A DNA stretch of 57,207 bases from an uncultured delta proteobacterium. Its GTDB lineage: Bacteria > Desulfobacterota > Desulfobulbia > Desulfobulbales > Desulfocapsaceae. The notes beneath the pieces are model-generated. The model searched no databases. It saw nothing but the letters and a program-made list of their open reading frames with translations, and was not told where the DNA came from. Positions within the stretch are counted from its first letter, which is position 1, and each line of letters opens with the position of its first letter. A program made the position numbers and the translations under genes. Shown one piece after another: positions 15,798 to 24,206 of the stretch. Where the stretch lies: contig CAIUQR010000113.1 of the NCBI GenBank assembly GCA_903901335.1, positions 1-57,207 of the forward strand, given 5' to 3'.

Positions 15798-16664
15798 ATG
15801 ACTCAGGACAATTTTGATTTAGGTAATGTTATTGAAGGCTTGAGTGACTCAATTCGCCACACTAAAAGTAGGGAAAAATACACTTCAACAGCCACTTCTA
15901 TTGCTGGTGGAAATACCATTTGCCTGCCGCTCCTTGCCGTCATTATCAGAAAGTATTTGTTCTTTAATCGCAAGCAACCGGTCCTGAATGACGAGAAAAA
16001 ACAACTGGGGTATTTCGGCATCCAGAATCTTGCTTTTACGATTAACAACAAAAGTCTGTATCGCGTCTTTAACCGGAATTCATTCACACTGGGGGGAAGG
16101 TTCTACGGCGGCAGTTATCAGGTCCTGCCCAAAGAATTTAGACCCCATATAAAGATCAACAATGCCCCTACAGTTGAGTTGGATTATGCCGCGCATCACA
16201 TACGGATTGCATATCACCTGGAGGATATAGAATACCAGGATGACCCTTACCTGGCCATTAGCGATAATCCTGGAGAACGTCAGCTATTCAAGCAGCTTTT
16301 ATTGGTTATCATAAATGCGGAAACAGAGGCCGCGGCAATGAGCGGTTTCAGGGATAAGATCAGAGGTAATGCCAAGTATAAATTAGAGGACCTGAACAAC
16401 TCGACTATTAAGCCGTTAATTAACCGGGTTAAAGAGGCTCATCCCCGGATAGCCGATTATTTTCATTCGGGTGCAGGAAGGCGGCTTCAAAATTTAGATA
16501 GTCAGATTACCGAAGGGATTTTAATGATCATGACAAAGGAGGGTATTCCCTGCCTGCCTATTCATGATTCCTATATTGTGCCTGTCCAGCATGAAAAGCA
16601 GCTGAGGGAAGTCATGATGAGCGAATATCACAGGGTGCTGGGATTCGATCCGGTAATTGCGTGA
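15798..16664 (+). CDS. polymerase-like protein with family-A palm motifs
   Basis: 288 aa. From residue 87: LYRVFNRNSFTLGGRFYGG, then VELDYAAHHIRIAYHLE, which reads as motif A with Asp129 (compare DASGLELR in T7 DNA polymerase). ERQLFKQLL (160-168) reads as motif B with Arg161 and Lys165. PIHDSYIV reads as motif C with His256-Asp257 (compare HDSFG in T7 RNA polymerase and VHDE in Pol I). The core is far shorter than Pol I, with no 3'-5' exonuclease. The first 60 residues look unrelated to the core. I infer a template-directed polymerase, perhaps for element replication. Template and product cannot be read from sequence. No strong ribosome site precedes the ATG, which suggests coupling to the upstream gene. 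Confidence 0.6.
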   Translation: MTQDNFDLGNVIEGLSDSIRHTKSREKYTSTATSIAGGNTICLPLLAVIIRKYLFFNRKQPVLNDEKKQLGYFGIQNLAFTINNKSLYRVFNRNSFTLGGRFYGGSYQVLPKEFRPHIKINNAPTVELDYAAHHIRIAYHLEDIEYQDDPYLAISDNPGERQLFKQLLLVIINAETEAAAMSGFRDKIRGNAKYKLEDLNNSTIKPLINRVKEAHPRIADYFHSGAGRRLQNLDSQITEGILMIMTKEGIPCLPIHDSYIVPVQHEKQLREVMMSEYHRVLGFDPVIA

Positions 16665-16789
16665 GATAGGGGTTATACTCGGGATACTATAACCATATTA
16701 ATCTGTTCCCTTGCATCACTTATGTTGTATTTCTGTTTATCATAGATATTTGTTCAACCAGAGAAATGAATTAGAAAAATAACCTATCC

Positions 16790-16814
16790 GGACGGCTTGG
16801 ACGGTGCGGACGAT
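16790..16814 (-). repeat. iteron-like array, right inverted copy
   Basis: The reverse complement reads ATCGTCCGCA, CCGTCCAAG, CCGTCC, matching 8995-9019 in 22 of 25 bases in the opposite direction. It ends 20 bp before the ATG of the next gene, a position suited to an operator. Confidence 0.7.
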
Positions 16815-16834
16815 CCTTAACCTAAATCAAAATT

Positions 16835-18616
16835 ATGACTTACCTTGAAGGTGTTCCCTTTCCCTGTATTCACTGCGGAAGAAATCTTGTTGGTGAAGAT
16901 TTACAATTAACCGTTTTCCTACATGGTATTTTTTTTCTTGAAGGGAAAAATGACGGCTTTTTCGGTACTACCTGTCCGATATGCCTCAAAACAACATATG
17001 TCCATGCAAACAAGAATGATTTCGAAGAGATAAAACAAACCTTCAGCGAATTAGTTGATTTTTGGGGGCAGCAAATTTATAAGCCGCTTGGATATTTCTC
17101 TCCTTACATTTCTTCACCCTTAAATAACCCCCTGCTCAAAGGGCATTCTTTGCTATTTTATCATTCGAATGTCACGAGTGATATAGACGTTACTGAAGAG
17201 TGCATTGCCCTATACGAAGATGAGAACATTTTAGAAGGGGAACAGTATTATCGTACATACATAGATGGACTGGCTCCGCCTCTGGGCTCTTTCTTCTGCC
17301 CATTATGGCTCAACACTGAACAAGTTAAGGAAGTCCTCGCCATTGAGGAAAAAACTGATATCAGAATTTTCCCCCGTTATCTATATGGATACCACTTGCT
17401 TGAGACAGTCGAGAATTTCTGCTGGCAACATCGGCTTGCTGTAAGTTATTATAAAGATATGAAAAAGAGAATGGAGGGAAGTTTAGAAATTCTTCAAAAG
17501 TATCTACCAGAGGAAGCTGAATTTGTGACTCCTGATGTCATAGATATATTCAGCGGCCAGCATGAGGAAAAAGAAAATAAAGATATCAGCACTACCTCTG
17601 TCCTACATGAAATTCTTCTGGCCAATCCTGATCCGTTGGATGGTCCTGTCAAGAACAATGCCGCTTTAATGACACTTTGGAAAACACCTTATCCATTTAG
17701 ATACATAGAAAATCATGAGCCTCTCCATAGCGTGGAATACAAAATCGACGTTGAAGCAGAAGCCCACTATGAAAAAGTTTGTGAGGAACTGACACAATGT
17801 TTTAATAAAAGCTTTGCACAGGAATTCTTGAGGAATAAAGCGGACGACTTTATCAGCGAATATTTGGACTCGGTAAAAAAGGCGAGCTGGTCGTATGCTG
17901 ATTTCTGGGCGTTGAAAACACGGTACCTTGATGAATACCACTACGCTGTCAAAATTGGATTACGGAATGAAGCCAAGTATGCATTTTACAAAGAAGGAGA
18001 AGCCTGGAAGATAATTTTTAACGGAAAGCCAATAACAGGCTTACGTCCGGGCGGTTTCAAATATATCCATTTTCTGGTCTGCCACAAGAATGAATCATTT
18101 TCACATATGGAACTCAATTCCTTCGATTCTCCTACTGCAGAAGATTGGGGAACCAAAAAGGCACATATTGCAGGACCGGACGATAATACGGATTACGGAA
18201 TCAAATACGAAAATACGGAAAATCTAATGGGCAGAGATGACTCATATAGTTTCGTCACTACTGATCAGAAAACAATCCATGCTTTGGAATCAGAACTTAG
18301 AGAACTGGCAGATGACCTTGAAATGGCCACTTCAAAAAATCTTGAAGATGATATTTCAGAAATATCAGATCAAATTAAAAAAAATAAAAAACGTCTTGAT
18401 GAATGTCGCTCAAAAAGCAGAAGAATAAAAATCAAACGCGGCCACTACAAAGTTGTCCAGGACCGTATTGGTAATGCTATTACTCGCGCTATTAAACAAC
18501 TTGAAAAGGACGGCTACAAGGAGGTCTCAAAACATTTTAGCAATTCCATAATAGGTTTCTACGGGAATAAAATAAGTTACAACTGTGATGATCCGGACAT
18601 TCAGTGGCATATATGA
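16835..18616 (+). CDS. zinc-ribbon protein with C-terminal winged-helix-like and coiled-coil domain, role unknown
   Basis: 593 aa. An N-terminal zinc ribbon has Cys11, Cys14, Cys47 and Cys50. A long middle part (about 60-370) resembles nothing I know. From about 390, WKIIFNGKPITGL followed by GGFKYIHFLVCHKNESFSHMEL fits the winged-helix-like domain often seen at the end of bacterial AAA and regulatory proteins (a W.i.f.G....l....G..yl..LL pattern). A charged coiled coil then leads to RDRIGNAITRAIKQLEKDGY, and the end has SYNCDDPDIQWHI, as in that domain. I read it as a DNA-binding or regulatory protein. It has its own iteron-like site just upstream. Confidence 0.55.
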   Translation: MTYLEGVPFPCIHCGRNLVGEDLQLTVFLHGIFFLEGKNDGFFGTTCPICLKTTYVHANKNDFEEIKQTFSELVDFWGQQIYKPLGYFSPYISSPLNNPLLKGHSLLFYHSNVTSDIDVTEECIALYEDENILEGEQYYRTYIDGLAPPLGSFFCPLWLNTEQVKEVLAIEEKTDIRIFPRYLYGYHLLETVENFCWQHRLAVSYYKDMKKRMEGSLEILQKYLPEEAEFVTPDVIDIFSGQHEEKENKDISTTSVLHEILLANPDPLDGPVKNNAALMTLWKTPYPFRYIENHEPLHSVEYKIDVEAEAHYEKVCEELTQCFNKSFAQEFLRNKADDFISEYLDSVKKASWSYADFWALKTRYLDEYHYAVKIGLRNEAKYAFYKEGEAWKIIFNGKPITGLRPGGFKYIHFLVCHKNESFSHMELNSFDSPTAEDWGTKKAHIAGPDDNTDYGIKYENTENLMGRDDSYSFVTTDQKTIHALESELRELADDLEMATSKNLEDDISEISDQIKKNKKRLDECRSKSRRIKIKRGHYKVVQDRIGNAITRAIKQLEKDGYKEVSKHFSNSIIGFYGNKISYNCDDPDIQWHI

Positions 18617-18704
18617 AAAATATACACCCCTTCCAATAGCTGATTTAAACAAAAGGACAATTGTCCCTCCTTTAATAAAAACGAAAAAAACTTCATCCAT
18701 CCCT

Positions 18705-18741
18705 AAACCTACACTTTTTGTAGGCCATTCCATACTGAAGG
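18705..18741 (+). repeat. hairpin-bearing direct repeat, copy 1
   Basis: Identical to 20455-20480 over the first 26 bp, then three mismatches over the next 11. It contains the inverted repeat CCTACA-CTTTT-TGTAGG and ends in TGAAGG. It lies 50 bp upstream of the ATPase gene. Confidence 0.8.
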
Positions 18742-18792
18742 GAGAAACGATCTCCCTACTAACCCCTCATCTTTCAACGAAGGAGAAACAGT

Positions 18793-20370
18793 ATGGAAAA
18801 GGCAGAATCAGCTACCGCATCAAATCAAAGCTCTTTTTTCGGAACAGTAATCGGTCTCTTTGAGCCATTCCACACGACGAGTGGGGAAACATTTGTTGCC
18901 GCCATGGTCAATGATTATGTCGAGACCCTCTCAACAAAAAGCAAAGCTTTCTCTCTGCTGCTATCAAAGCTGCACTACGAGAACAGGGGGAAGGTTCCTT
19001 GTGGGACTGTGGTTAAGGACACCATTACCATGATCGAAGCCGAGGCTATGTTTAATGGTCCTGAACGGAAAGTCAGTGTTCGAGTTGCCGAGGAAAATGG
19101 TGCCATATATGTCGATTTGGGAAACAAGGAACATCAGCAGGTAAAGATTACCGCTGAAGGCTGGGAGGTAATTTCTTCAGACAAATCCCCCATCTATTTT
19201 CTGAGATCTCCGCGTATGGTCCCCATGGCGATGCCGCAGAAAAACGGCTCTCTTGAAAAACTGTGGGATTTTGTAAATCTGGAAGATAAGCATGATAAGA
19301 TTCTTGCTCTTGCCTGGTTATTGAGCACCTTCCAACCAAATGGCCCTTATCCAATTTTGAATATCCAAGGAGAGCAAGGAACCGGCAAGACTTCGCTCTG
19401 CAAGCTCCTCAGAGAATTGGTTGATCCCTCATTCCCGGCTATCGGCAGTCTCCCAGGGTCGGAACGCGACTTGGCAATTTCTTCTTACAAAACCAGAGTG
19501 CTCGCCTTTGACAACATATCGAAAATGAGCGATTGGCTCTCAGATGCCTTCTGCCGTCTCTCCACTGGTGGTGGATTTGCTACCCGTGCTCTTTACACCG
19601 ATGATGCGGAAATAGTCTTCGATATTAAAATGCCTCTGATCGTGAATGGCATTACCGACCTATTTTCCCGAAACGATCTCATTGAAAGGTCCATTTTTCT
19701 CACCACTACTCCCATCCCTGCAGATAAAAGGGTTCCTGAAGAGGTAATAAAGACGAAGTGGGCCGAAGCAAAGCCTGGAATCATCGGTGCCATGTTTGAT
19801 GCAGTTTCCATGGCCCTGAAGAACAAAGATATGATTAAGCTGAAAGTGTATCCCCGCATGGCGGATTTTGTTCAGTGGATTGTCGCTGCTGAACCAGCAC
19901 TTCCCTGGGCAGAAGATACTTTCCTCCATGAGTACAACAGAAATCGCCTGAAAAGTATCGACAACGCAATTGAGGCAGATCCCGTAGCGGCTGGAATTCA
20001 GAAACTCATAGAGAAGGACGGATATTGGTCAAGCACTCCAACCGAACTTCTGACAGCCCTTAGTCTGGTCACCTCTGAAGATATTAAGCGCTCACAACTA
20101 TGGCCAAAACATGCGAACAGTCTCTCCGGAAGAATACATCGCTGTGCTCCCTTTCTCAGGGAACGATTAGTTGATATCGAATTCAGTAAGTCGGGACAGA
20201 GGAAAATAACCATCATCTCAAAGGACAAAAAAGATAATGCAGCCATCCTGGAAAAAATAGGCAGGACTTTTACCGTCGCCGACGAAGACCATTCACAAAC
20301 TCTGTGTCATCCTGCTCAGAGTTCATCGCAGTTAGGATCTGCATCTCTCCTTCCGCAACACATTCAATAA
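18793..20370 (+). CDS. ATPase, helicase-like (superfamily 3 / D5-like)
   Basis: 525 aa. Walker A GEQGTGKTS at 193-201, Walker B VLAFDN at 236-241, sensor-1-like IVNGI with Asn285, and a candidate arginine finger at Arg299 (LIERS). The order and spacing fit the ATPase core of phage and plasmid D5/SF3-type replicative helicases. Residues 1-150 may serve primase-like or DNA-binding work but show no primase motif I can read. The C-terminal 150 residues look like a winged-helix region (QKLIEKDGYWSSTPTELL). AAGGAG before the ATG. It probably unwinds the element's origin together with the polymerase-like protein. Confidence 0.7.
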   Translation: MEKAESATASNQSSFFGTVIGLFEPFHTTSGETFVAAMVNDYVETLSTKSKAFSLLLSKLHYENRGKVPCGTVVKDTITMIEAEAMFNGPERKVSVRVAEENGAIYVDLGNKEHQQVKITAEGWEVISSDKSPIYFLRSPRMVPMAMPQKNGSLEKLWDFVNLEDKHDKILALAWLLSTFQPNGPYPILNIQGEQGTGKTSLCKLLRELVDPSFPAIGSLPGSERDLAISSYKTRVLAFDNISKMSDWLSDAFCRLSTGGGFATRALYTDDAEIVFDIKMPLIVNGITDLFSRNDLIERSIFLTTTPIPADKRVPEEVIKTKWAEAKPGIIGAMFDAVSMALKNKDMIKLKVYPRMADFVQWIVAAEPALPWAEDTFLHEYNRNRLKSIDNAIEADPVAAGIQKLIEKDGYWSSTPTELLTALSLVTSEDIKRSQLWPKHANSLSGRIHRCAPFLRERLVDIEFSKSGQRKITIISKDKKDNAAILEKIGRTFTVADEDHSQTLCHPAQSSSQLGSASLLPQHIQ

Positions 20371-20387
20371 AGCGCCCATCCTCGATA

Positions 20388-20424
20388 CGACAGGCTCAGG
20401 ATTTCTTTTGAGCCTGTCGGACTC
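20388..20424 (+). terminator. terminator after the ATPase gene
   Basis: Perfect 11-bp stem CGACAGGCTCA / TGAGCCTGTCG around a 10-nt loop, then GACTCACTTTTTAT. It separates the ATPase from the excisionase/integrase unit. Confidence 0.75.
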
Positions 20425-20454
20425 ACTTTTTATAAAAAAATACCATTCTCCATC

Positions 20455-20491
20455 AAACCTACACTTTTTGTAGGCCATTCATTAGTGAAGG
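20455..20491 (+). repeat. hairpin-bearing direct repeat, copy 2
   Basis: Second copy of the 18705-18741 repeat, with the same CCTACA/TGTAGG hairpin. It lies about 45-80 bp upstream of the excisionase start. The two copies flank the ATPase gene and probably bind one regulator. Confidence 0.8.
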
Positions 20492-20533
20492 CAAGGCAAG
20501 GTTTTTTTAATAAAGGAAAGGACGAGCCCACTG

Positions 20534-20887
20534 ATGAACGGATCACTTGACATACAACCCACCAACAGGATAATGACTCCTGAGGAGGTTGCCAAATTCT
20601 TCCAGAAGAGCACCAGTTGGGTGTATAAGAACTGGAAGGAGTTGGGGGGTGTGAAGCTCGGAGGTTCTCTTTTTTTTCAAAGCAAGGAGGATCTATATGA
20701 GCGTTTATTTAGTAAAGGGAAAAGGGTGGAGATACGACTTCACCCGACAGGGGATCAGGCACACGGAGGCCTGGTTCAAGACCAAAAAAGAGGCCGACAA
20801 GGTCGAAGCAGCAAAAAAGGAGGAAATCAGGAATCCGCCAGCGATTCTGGAAACCAAGACAGACACGGGATTCTTGGACCTGGTTAA
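20534..20887 (+). CDS. xis: excisionase-like helix-turn-helix protein overlapping the integrase
   Basis: 117 aa. Residues 14-55 form the HTH_17 / AlpA-type excisionase domain (MTPEEVAKFF, TSWVYKNWKELGG, then LFFQSKEDLYERLF). The C-terminal 60 residues are basic (KRGRQGRSSKKGG) and are read in another frame of the integrase gene: the two genes share 191 bp. An inner ATG at residue 14 has a nearby AGGA and may be the true start. The protein should direct excision and repress or tune integrase. Overlap of this length links their translation. Confidence 0.75.
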   Translation: MNGSLDIQPTNRIMTPEEVAKFFQKSTSWVYKNWKELGGVKLGGSLFFQSKEDLYERLFSKGKRVEIRLHPTGDQAHGGLVQDQKRGRQGRSSKKGGNQESASDSGNQDRHGILGPG

Positions 20888-21776
20888 TGCGAGGTTAGAC
20901 CATGTGAAGGCGTATAATTCGCCATCTCATTATCGAGAGTATCGCTACATGGCGCGTAGATGGGTTAGTTGTTGGGGAAAGCTTGATTGTAAAGAGATTA
21001 CAGGTCCCATGCTTGAGAAATTTATTCTCACGAGAAACAAAGTTTCACCATATACGGCGAATAAGGAAATACGTTATTTGCGGGCCACTTTTAACTTTGG
21101 CAAAAAGAAGAAGATGATCGACTATAACCCTGCTGCTGATCTTGATTTTTTGCCGGTTGAAAAAAGGATAAAATATGTGCCACCACTAAAGGACATCGAG
21201 AAAGTAATCCAAGGTGCTGACCCCGGTACTCAAGACTATTTGAATACCATATGCGATACCATGGCAAGAGTCAGCGAAATCAATCATCTTTGTTGGAATG
21301 ATGTGAGCCTTGAAGGTCGGTATGTAGTTCTCTACACCAGAAAGAAAAAAGGGGGCCATCTGACCCCCAGAAAGGTCTCGATGACATTACGTCTCTTTGA
21401 AATTTTATCTAGACGGCATGCAGAGAGAGATCCTGAAAAGCCATGGGTATTTTGGCACAGATACTTTGACCGGAAAGAAACAGTATGGAAGGAAGCACCG
21501 TATCTAGATCGGAAGTGCATTATGAGAAACCTGTGTAAAAAAGCTGACGTCCCGTATTTCAGATATCATGCTCTCCGGCATTCAGGTGCATCAATCATGG
21601 ATAACAATCAAGTGTCCATAGGAGATATTCAACGCATCCTGGGGCATGAAAACCGTACGACAACTGAAATTTATTTGCACAGTCTGGGAAATTCCGAGGT
21701 TGAGGCAGTGATGACTCTTGAACGAGCAAGACTAAATTCTCACACAGAGTCTCACACAAACGAAAAAAGGGGCTAA
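20697..21776 (+). CDS. int: tyrosine recombinase (site-specific integrase)
   Basis: 359 aa, intact. The N-terminal part (1-60) fits an arm-binding domain and 60-150 a core-binding SAM-like domain (YREYRYMARRWVS, then YLRATFNFG). Catalytic residues are all present: Arg191 (MARVSEIN), a Lys at about 216 (TRKKKGG), His291 and Arg294 (HALRHSG), His317 (LGHENR) and Tyr326 (TEIYLH). The tail SHTESHT is encoded by the tandem repeat that is also found near the left end. AAGGAGG stands before the ATG, inside the excisionase gene. It targets the tRNA-Arg gene 30 bp downstream. Confidence 0.95.
   Translation: MSVYLVKGKGWRYDFTRQGIRHTEAWFKTKKEADKVEAAKKEEIRNPPAILETKTDTGFLDLVNARLDHVKAYNSPSHYREYRYMARRWVSCWGKLDCKEITGPMLEKFILTRNKVSPYTANKEIRYLRATFNFGKKKKMIDYNPAADLDFLPVEKRIKYVPPLKDIEKVIQGADPGTQDYLNTICDTMARVSEINHLCWNDVSLEGRYVVLYTRKKKGGHLTPRKVSMTLRLFEILSRRHAERDPEKPWVFWHRYFDRKETVWKEAPYLDRKCIMRNLCKKADVPYFRYHALRHSGASIMDNNQVSIGDIQRILGHENRTTTEIYLHSLGNSEVEAVMTLERARLNSHTESHTNEKRG
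21738..21759. repeat. candidate right arm-type integrase sites
   Basis: Tandem TCTCACACA words inside the last codons of the integrase, 21 of 22 bases identical to 1173-1194. They serve as protein code and possibly as recombinase binding sites. Confidence 0.45.
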
Positions 21777-21797
21777 GCCATTTCGGCTTAACCCCTT
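21767..21797. terminator. bidirectional terminator of integrase and tRNA-Arg
   Basis: A 13-bp stem AAGGGGCTAAGCC / GGCTTAACCCCTT with one mismatch and a 5-nt loop. Six As before it give a U tract to tRNA transcripts from the right, and GATTTTA after it serves the integrase side. Confidence 0.8.
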
Positions 21798-21852
21798 GAT
21801 TTTACTGGTGCACCAGGAGGGATTCGAACCCCCGACCTACGGATTCGTAGTC
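21789..21852. repeat. attR, 64-bp direct repeat
   Basis: Identical to 995-1058. It supplies the 3' part of the intact tRNA-Arg, so the element restores the tRNA gene on insertion. Confidence 0.9.
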
Positions 21853-21882
21853 CGTTGCTCTATCCAGCTGAGCCACTGGTGC
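21806..21882 (-). tRNA. tRNA-Arg(ACG)
   Basis: 77 nt with encoded CCA. Acceptor GCACCAG / CTGGTGC, D arm GCTC/GAGC, anticodon arm ACGGA-CTACGAA-TCCGT with anticodon ACG, T arm GGGGG-TTCGAAT-CCCTC. It is intact and is the insertion site of the element. Confidence 0.97.
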
Positions 21883-21905
21883 TGATGAAGATCTGTTTAT
21901 ATACT

Positions 21906-24206
21906 TTAGTTTGTGTCTTTACTCAAGCCCGTTTTTTTGGCTGGGCTCTCTTTTTCATTTTTGTGGAAAATTATTTCGTTATCGGAAGGTTTCAGAGACG
22001 GATCGGCAATAATCGAAATCTCGGTCTCATACCGCTTTTCCAGGTCCAACAGTTCGTGTCGTTTATTATTGAGAAGATACTGGGCCACGTCCAGCGGAAA
22101 GTGACATTCGACCTGACGCACCTGCTTTCGACTGGCACCTGTCTGGATCCTGCGAAGATAGAAGAGCGCCAGCGTCTCAACCGAACGAACAGTACCACGC
22201 CCTTTACAATGCTCGCAGACCCGATAATTGCCCGCATCGATGGGTGCCCCGAGCTTCTGTCTGGAGATCTGCATCAGACCGAATTTGGAGATCCGACTGA
22301 TATCCACCTTGGCCTTGTCCCGCTTCATTGAGGTTTTGACCTGTTTTTCCACATCGCGGATATTTTTTTGCGAGCGCATATCGATGAAGTCCACGACAAT
22401 CAAGCCGCCAAGATCGCGCAGACGCAGCTGCCGGGCGAGCTCTGAGGCCGCCTCCATGTTCGCAAGAAAGATAGAGGCCTCAAAATTCTGCCCTTTGGAG
22501 GTGGAGCCGGAGTTGACGTCTATGGCGACCAGGGCCTCCGTCTGATCTATGACGATAGAGCCGCCGGACGGCAGGTTGACCCGAGGCTGGTAGATGGATT
22601 CTATCTGGTCTTCTACGCTGTACTGGTTGAAGATCGGCCGTGAGCCCCGATGCAGCTTGACTTTGACGGTGCGCTGTTTCAGCGGCAGAAGTTCAACAAA
22701 TCCCTTAACCTGCTCAAGAGCGGCAAGATCGTCGACCAGAATCTCCTCAATGCTGGTGTCAAAGTGTTCCCGCAGAAAGCGCAGGACACTGTCATGGTCC
22801 TGATAAATAATACCGACCCCCTCCATATCCTGGCCTTTTTTCTTGACCTCGGTCCACAGACGGAGCAGATAAGTGACGTCACGGGAAAGGGCTGCCTTGT
22901 TGATATCGCTGCTCGCAGTCCGGACTATCCAGCCGATGCCTTCGGGAATCGCCAATGACTCCATGATATCTCGAAGCTGGGTCCTCATCTCTTCCCCGGA
23001 AATCTTCCGGGATATGCCGGAAGAATCAGATCCCGGCAACAAGACCACGCAACGGCCGGGCAGGGAGAGATATGTTGTCATGTTCGCCCCCTTCGTCCCC
23101 ACCTCTTCCTTCACCACCTGCACCAGCACCTCCTGACCTTTTTCAAGGACATCGGTGATAGTCAGTTTCTTCCATTGGTTCTGGTCGATGAGCTTCCTGG
23201 CCTTTTCGCTGACATTCTGCCGGTAATACTCGGGATGAATCTCTCCGAAGGGCAGAAAGCCGTTCTTCTCGGTTCCGTAGTCGACAAAGGCAGCCTGCAG
23301 ATTGGCCTCCAGGGCTACGATTCTGGCTTTATAGATATTATTCTTGGTATGGGTGCGGGTGACGGTCGACACATAGATGGACTCAAGGCGCCCATCCTCG
23401 AGCAGGGCGAGCCGGCATTCTTCTGGCTCTTCAGCGTTGATCAGCAGTTTACGGACGGGCTTCTGGCTCTCCGCCTGCTCTTTCTGTTCCGCTGTCTCTT
23501 CTCCGGCTTCCTCCAGAAGCTGATCCTCCTCTTCCTCTGATTCGGGTTGGACCTTCGCTTCCTCGCTTTTCTTCCCTCTTCGTCCCCGGCGAGACCGGCC
23601 GCTTTTTCTTTTTTCAGTGATCTCGGCAATGGGAGAAGACGACATCTGATCCTCCGCCCCTTCTGAAGATTTCGGCCGGATCTCTTCAATTTCTCTCTCC
23701 GAGGCTGCTGCCGCCTCACCTCCGGTTGCAGGCGCCTGAATCAGTACGCCATCTGGACGGGCAATATTCTGAGGCCCGCCTGCCTCGACCGGTTGTGCAG
23801 CCGTTTCATGTTCTGCTGCCACAGGATCTCCCACCGAACCTTGAGGCAGATCGACACTCGTCTTCTTCGCTGATCTCTTGCGAGGAGGTCTCCTTCTTGG
23901 TTTTTTCTCGGATTCTTTCGCCAGGCCCTCTGTTTCTTCCTGGTTGTCGGCTTCAATTTCTTTTTTTGGGGACGCCCTCTTTCTGCCGGGTCTCGGCGGC
24001 CGAGCCTGTTCCGGTAGCCGTTCAGTCTCTTGTCCACCGGCACCGGCCGGTACATCAGAAGTTACTTTTTCTCCAGGGGTATCAAGTACTTCCTTTGTGA
24101 CTGCGCTTTTCCACCAGGCTCCGGTTGAGGCCTTCATTTCTTTTTTATCATCTCCTGATTTTCCGTCTGGAGATGTCTTTTTTACACGTGTTTTTTTTTC
24201 GATCAT
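21906..24206 (-). CDS. rng: ribonuclease E/G family endoribonuclease with N-terminal extension
   Basis: About 766 aa from the ATG at 24206 (after AAAGGG); a longer frame needs TTG at 24239. Residues 1 to about 255 are low-complexity and highly charged (RRRPPRKR, RRGRRGKK, Glu-rich tracts). The catalytic core follows: S1 domain (YKARIVALEANLQAAFVDYG), DNase-I-like subdomain with AIDVNSGS and VVDFIDM giving the two metal-binding Asp, and the zinc-link CEHCKGRG. The end is short, as in RNase G. The enzyme processes rRNA and decays mRNA with 5'-monophosphate preference. In E. coli RNase E the scaffold region is C-terminal; here the charged extension is at the front. It may bind RNA or partner proteins. 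Confidence 0.92.
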   Translation of the reverse strand: MIEKKTRVKKTSPDGKSGDDKKEMKASTGAWWKSAVTKEVLDTPGEKVTSDVPAGAGGQETERLPEQARPPRPGRKRASPKKEIEADNQEETEGLAKESEKKPRRRPPRKRSAKKTSVDLPQGSVGDPVAAEHETAAQPVEAGGPQNIARPDGVLIQAPATGGEAAAASEREIEEIRPKSSEGAEDQMSSSPIAEITEKRKSGRSRRGRRGKKSEEAKVQPESEEEEDQLLEEAGEETAEQKEQAESQKPVRKLLINAEEPEECRLALLEDGRLESIYVSTVTRTHTKNNIYKARIVALEANLQAAFVDYGTEKNGFLPFGEIHPEYYRQNVSEKARKLIDQNQWKKLTITDVLEKGQEVLVQVVKEEVGTKGANMTTYLSLPGRCVVLLPGSDSSGISRKISGEEMRTQLRDIMESLAIPEGIGWIVRTASSDINKAALSRDVTYLLRLWTEVKKKGQDMEGVGIIYQDHDSVLRFLREHFDTSIEEILVDDLAALEQVKGFVELLPLKQRTVKVKLHRGSRPIFNQYSVEDQIESIYQPRVNLPSGGSIVIDQTEALVAIDVNSGSTSKGQNFEASIFLANMEAASELARQLRLRDLGGLIVVDFIDMRSQKNIRDVEKQVKTSMKRDKAKVDISRISKFGLMQISRQKLGAPIDAGNYRVCEHCKGRGTVRSVETLALFYLRRIQTGASRKQVRQVECHFPLDVAQYLLNNKRHELLDLEKRYETEISIIADPSLKPSDNEIIFHKNEKESPAKKTGLSKDTN

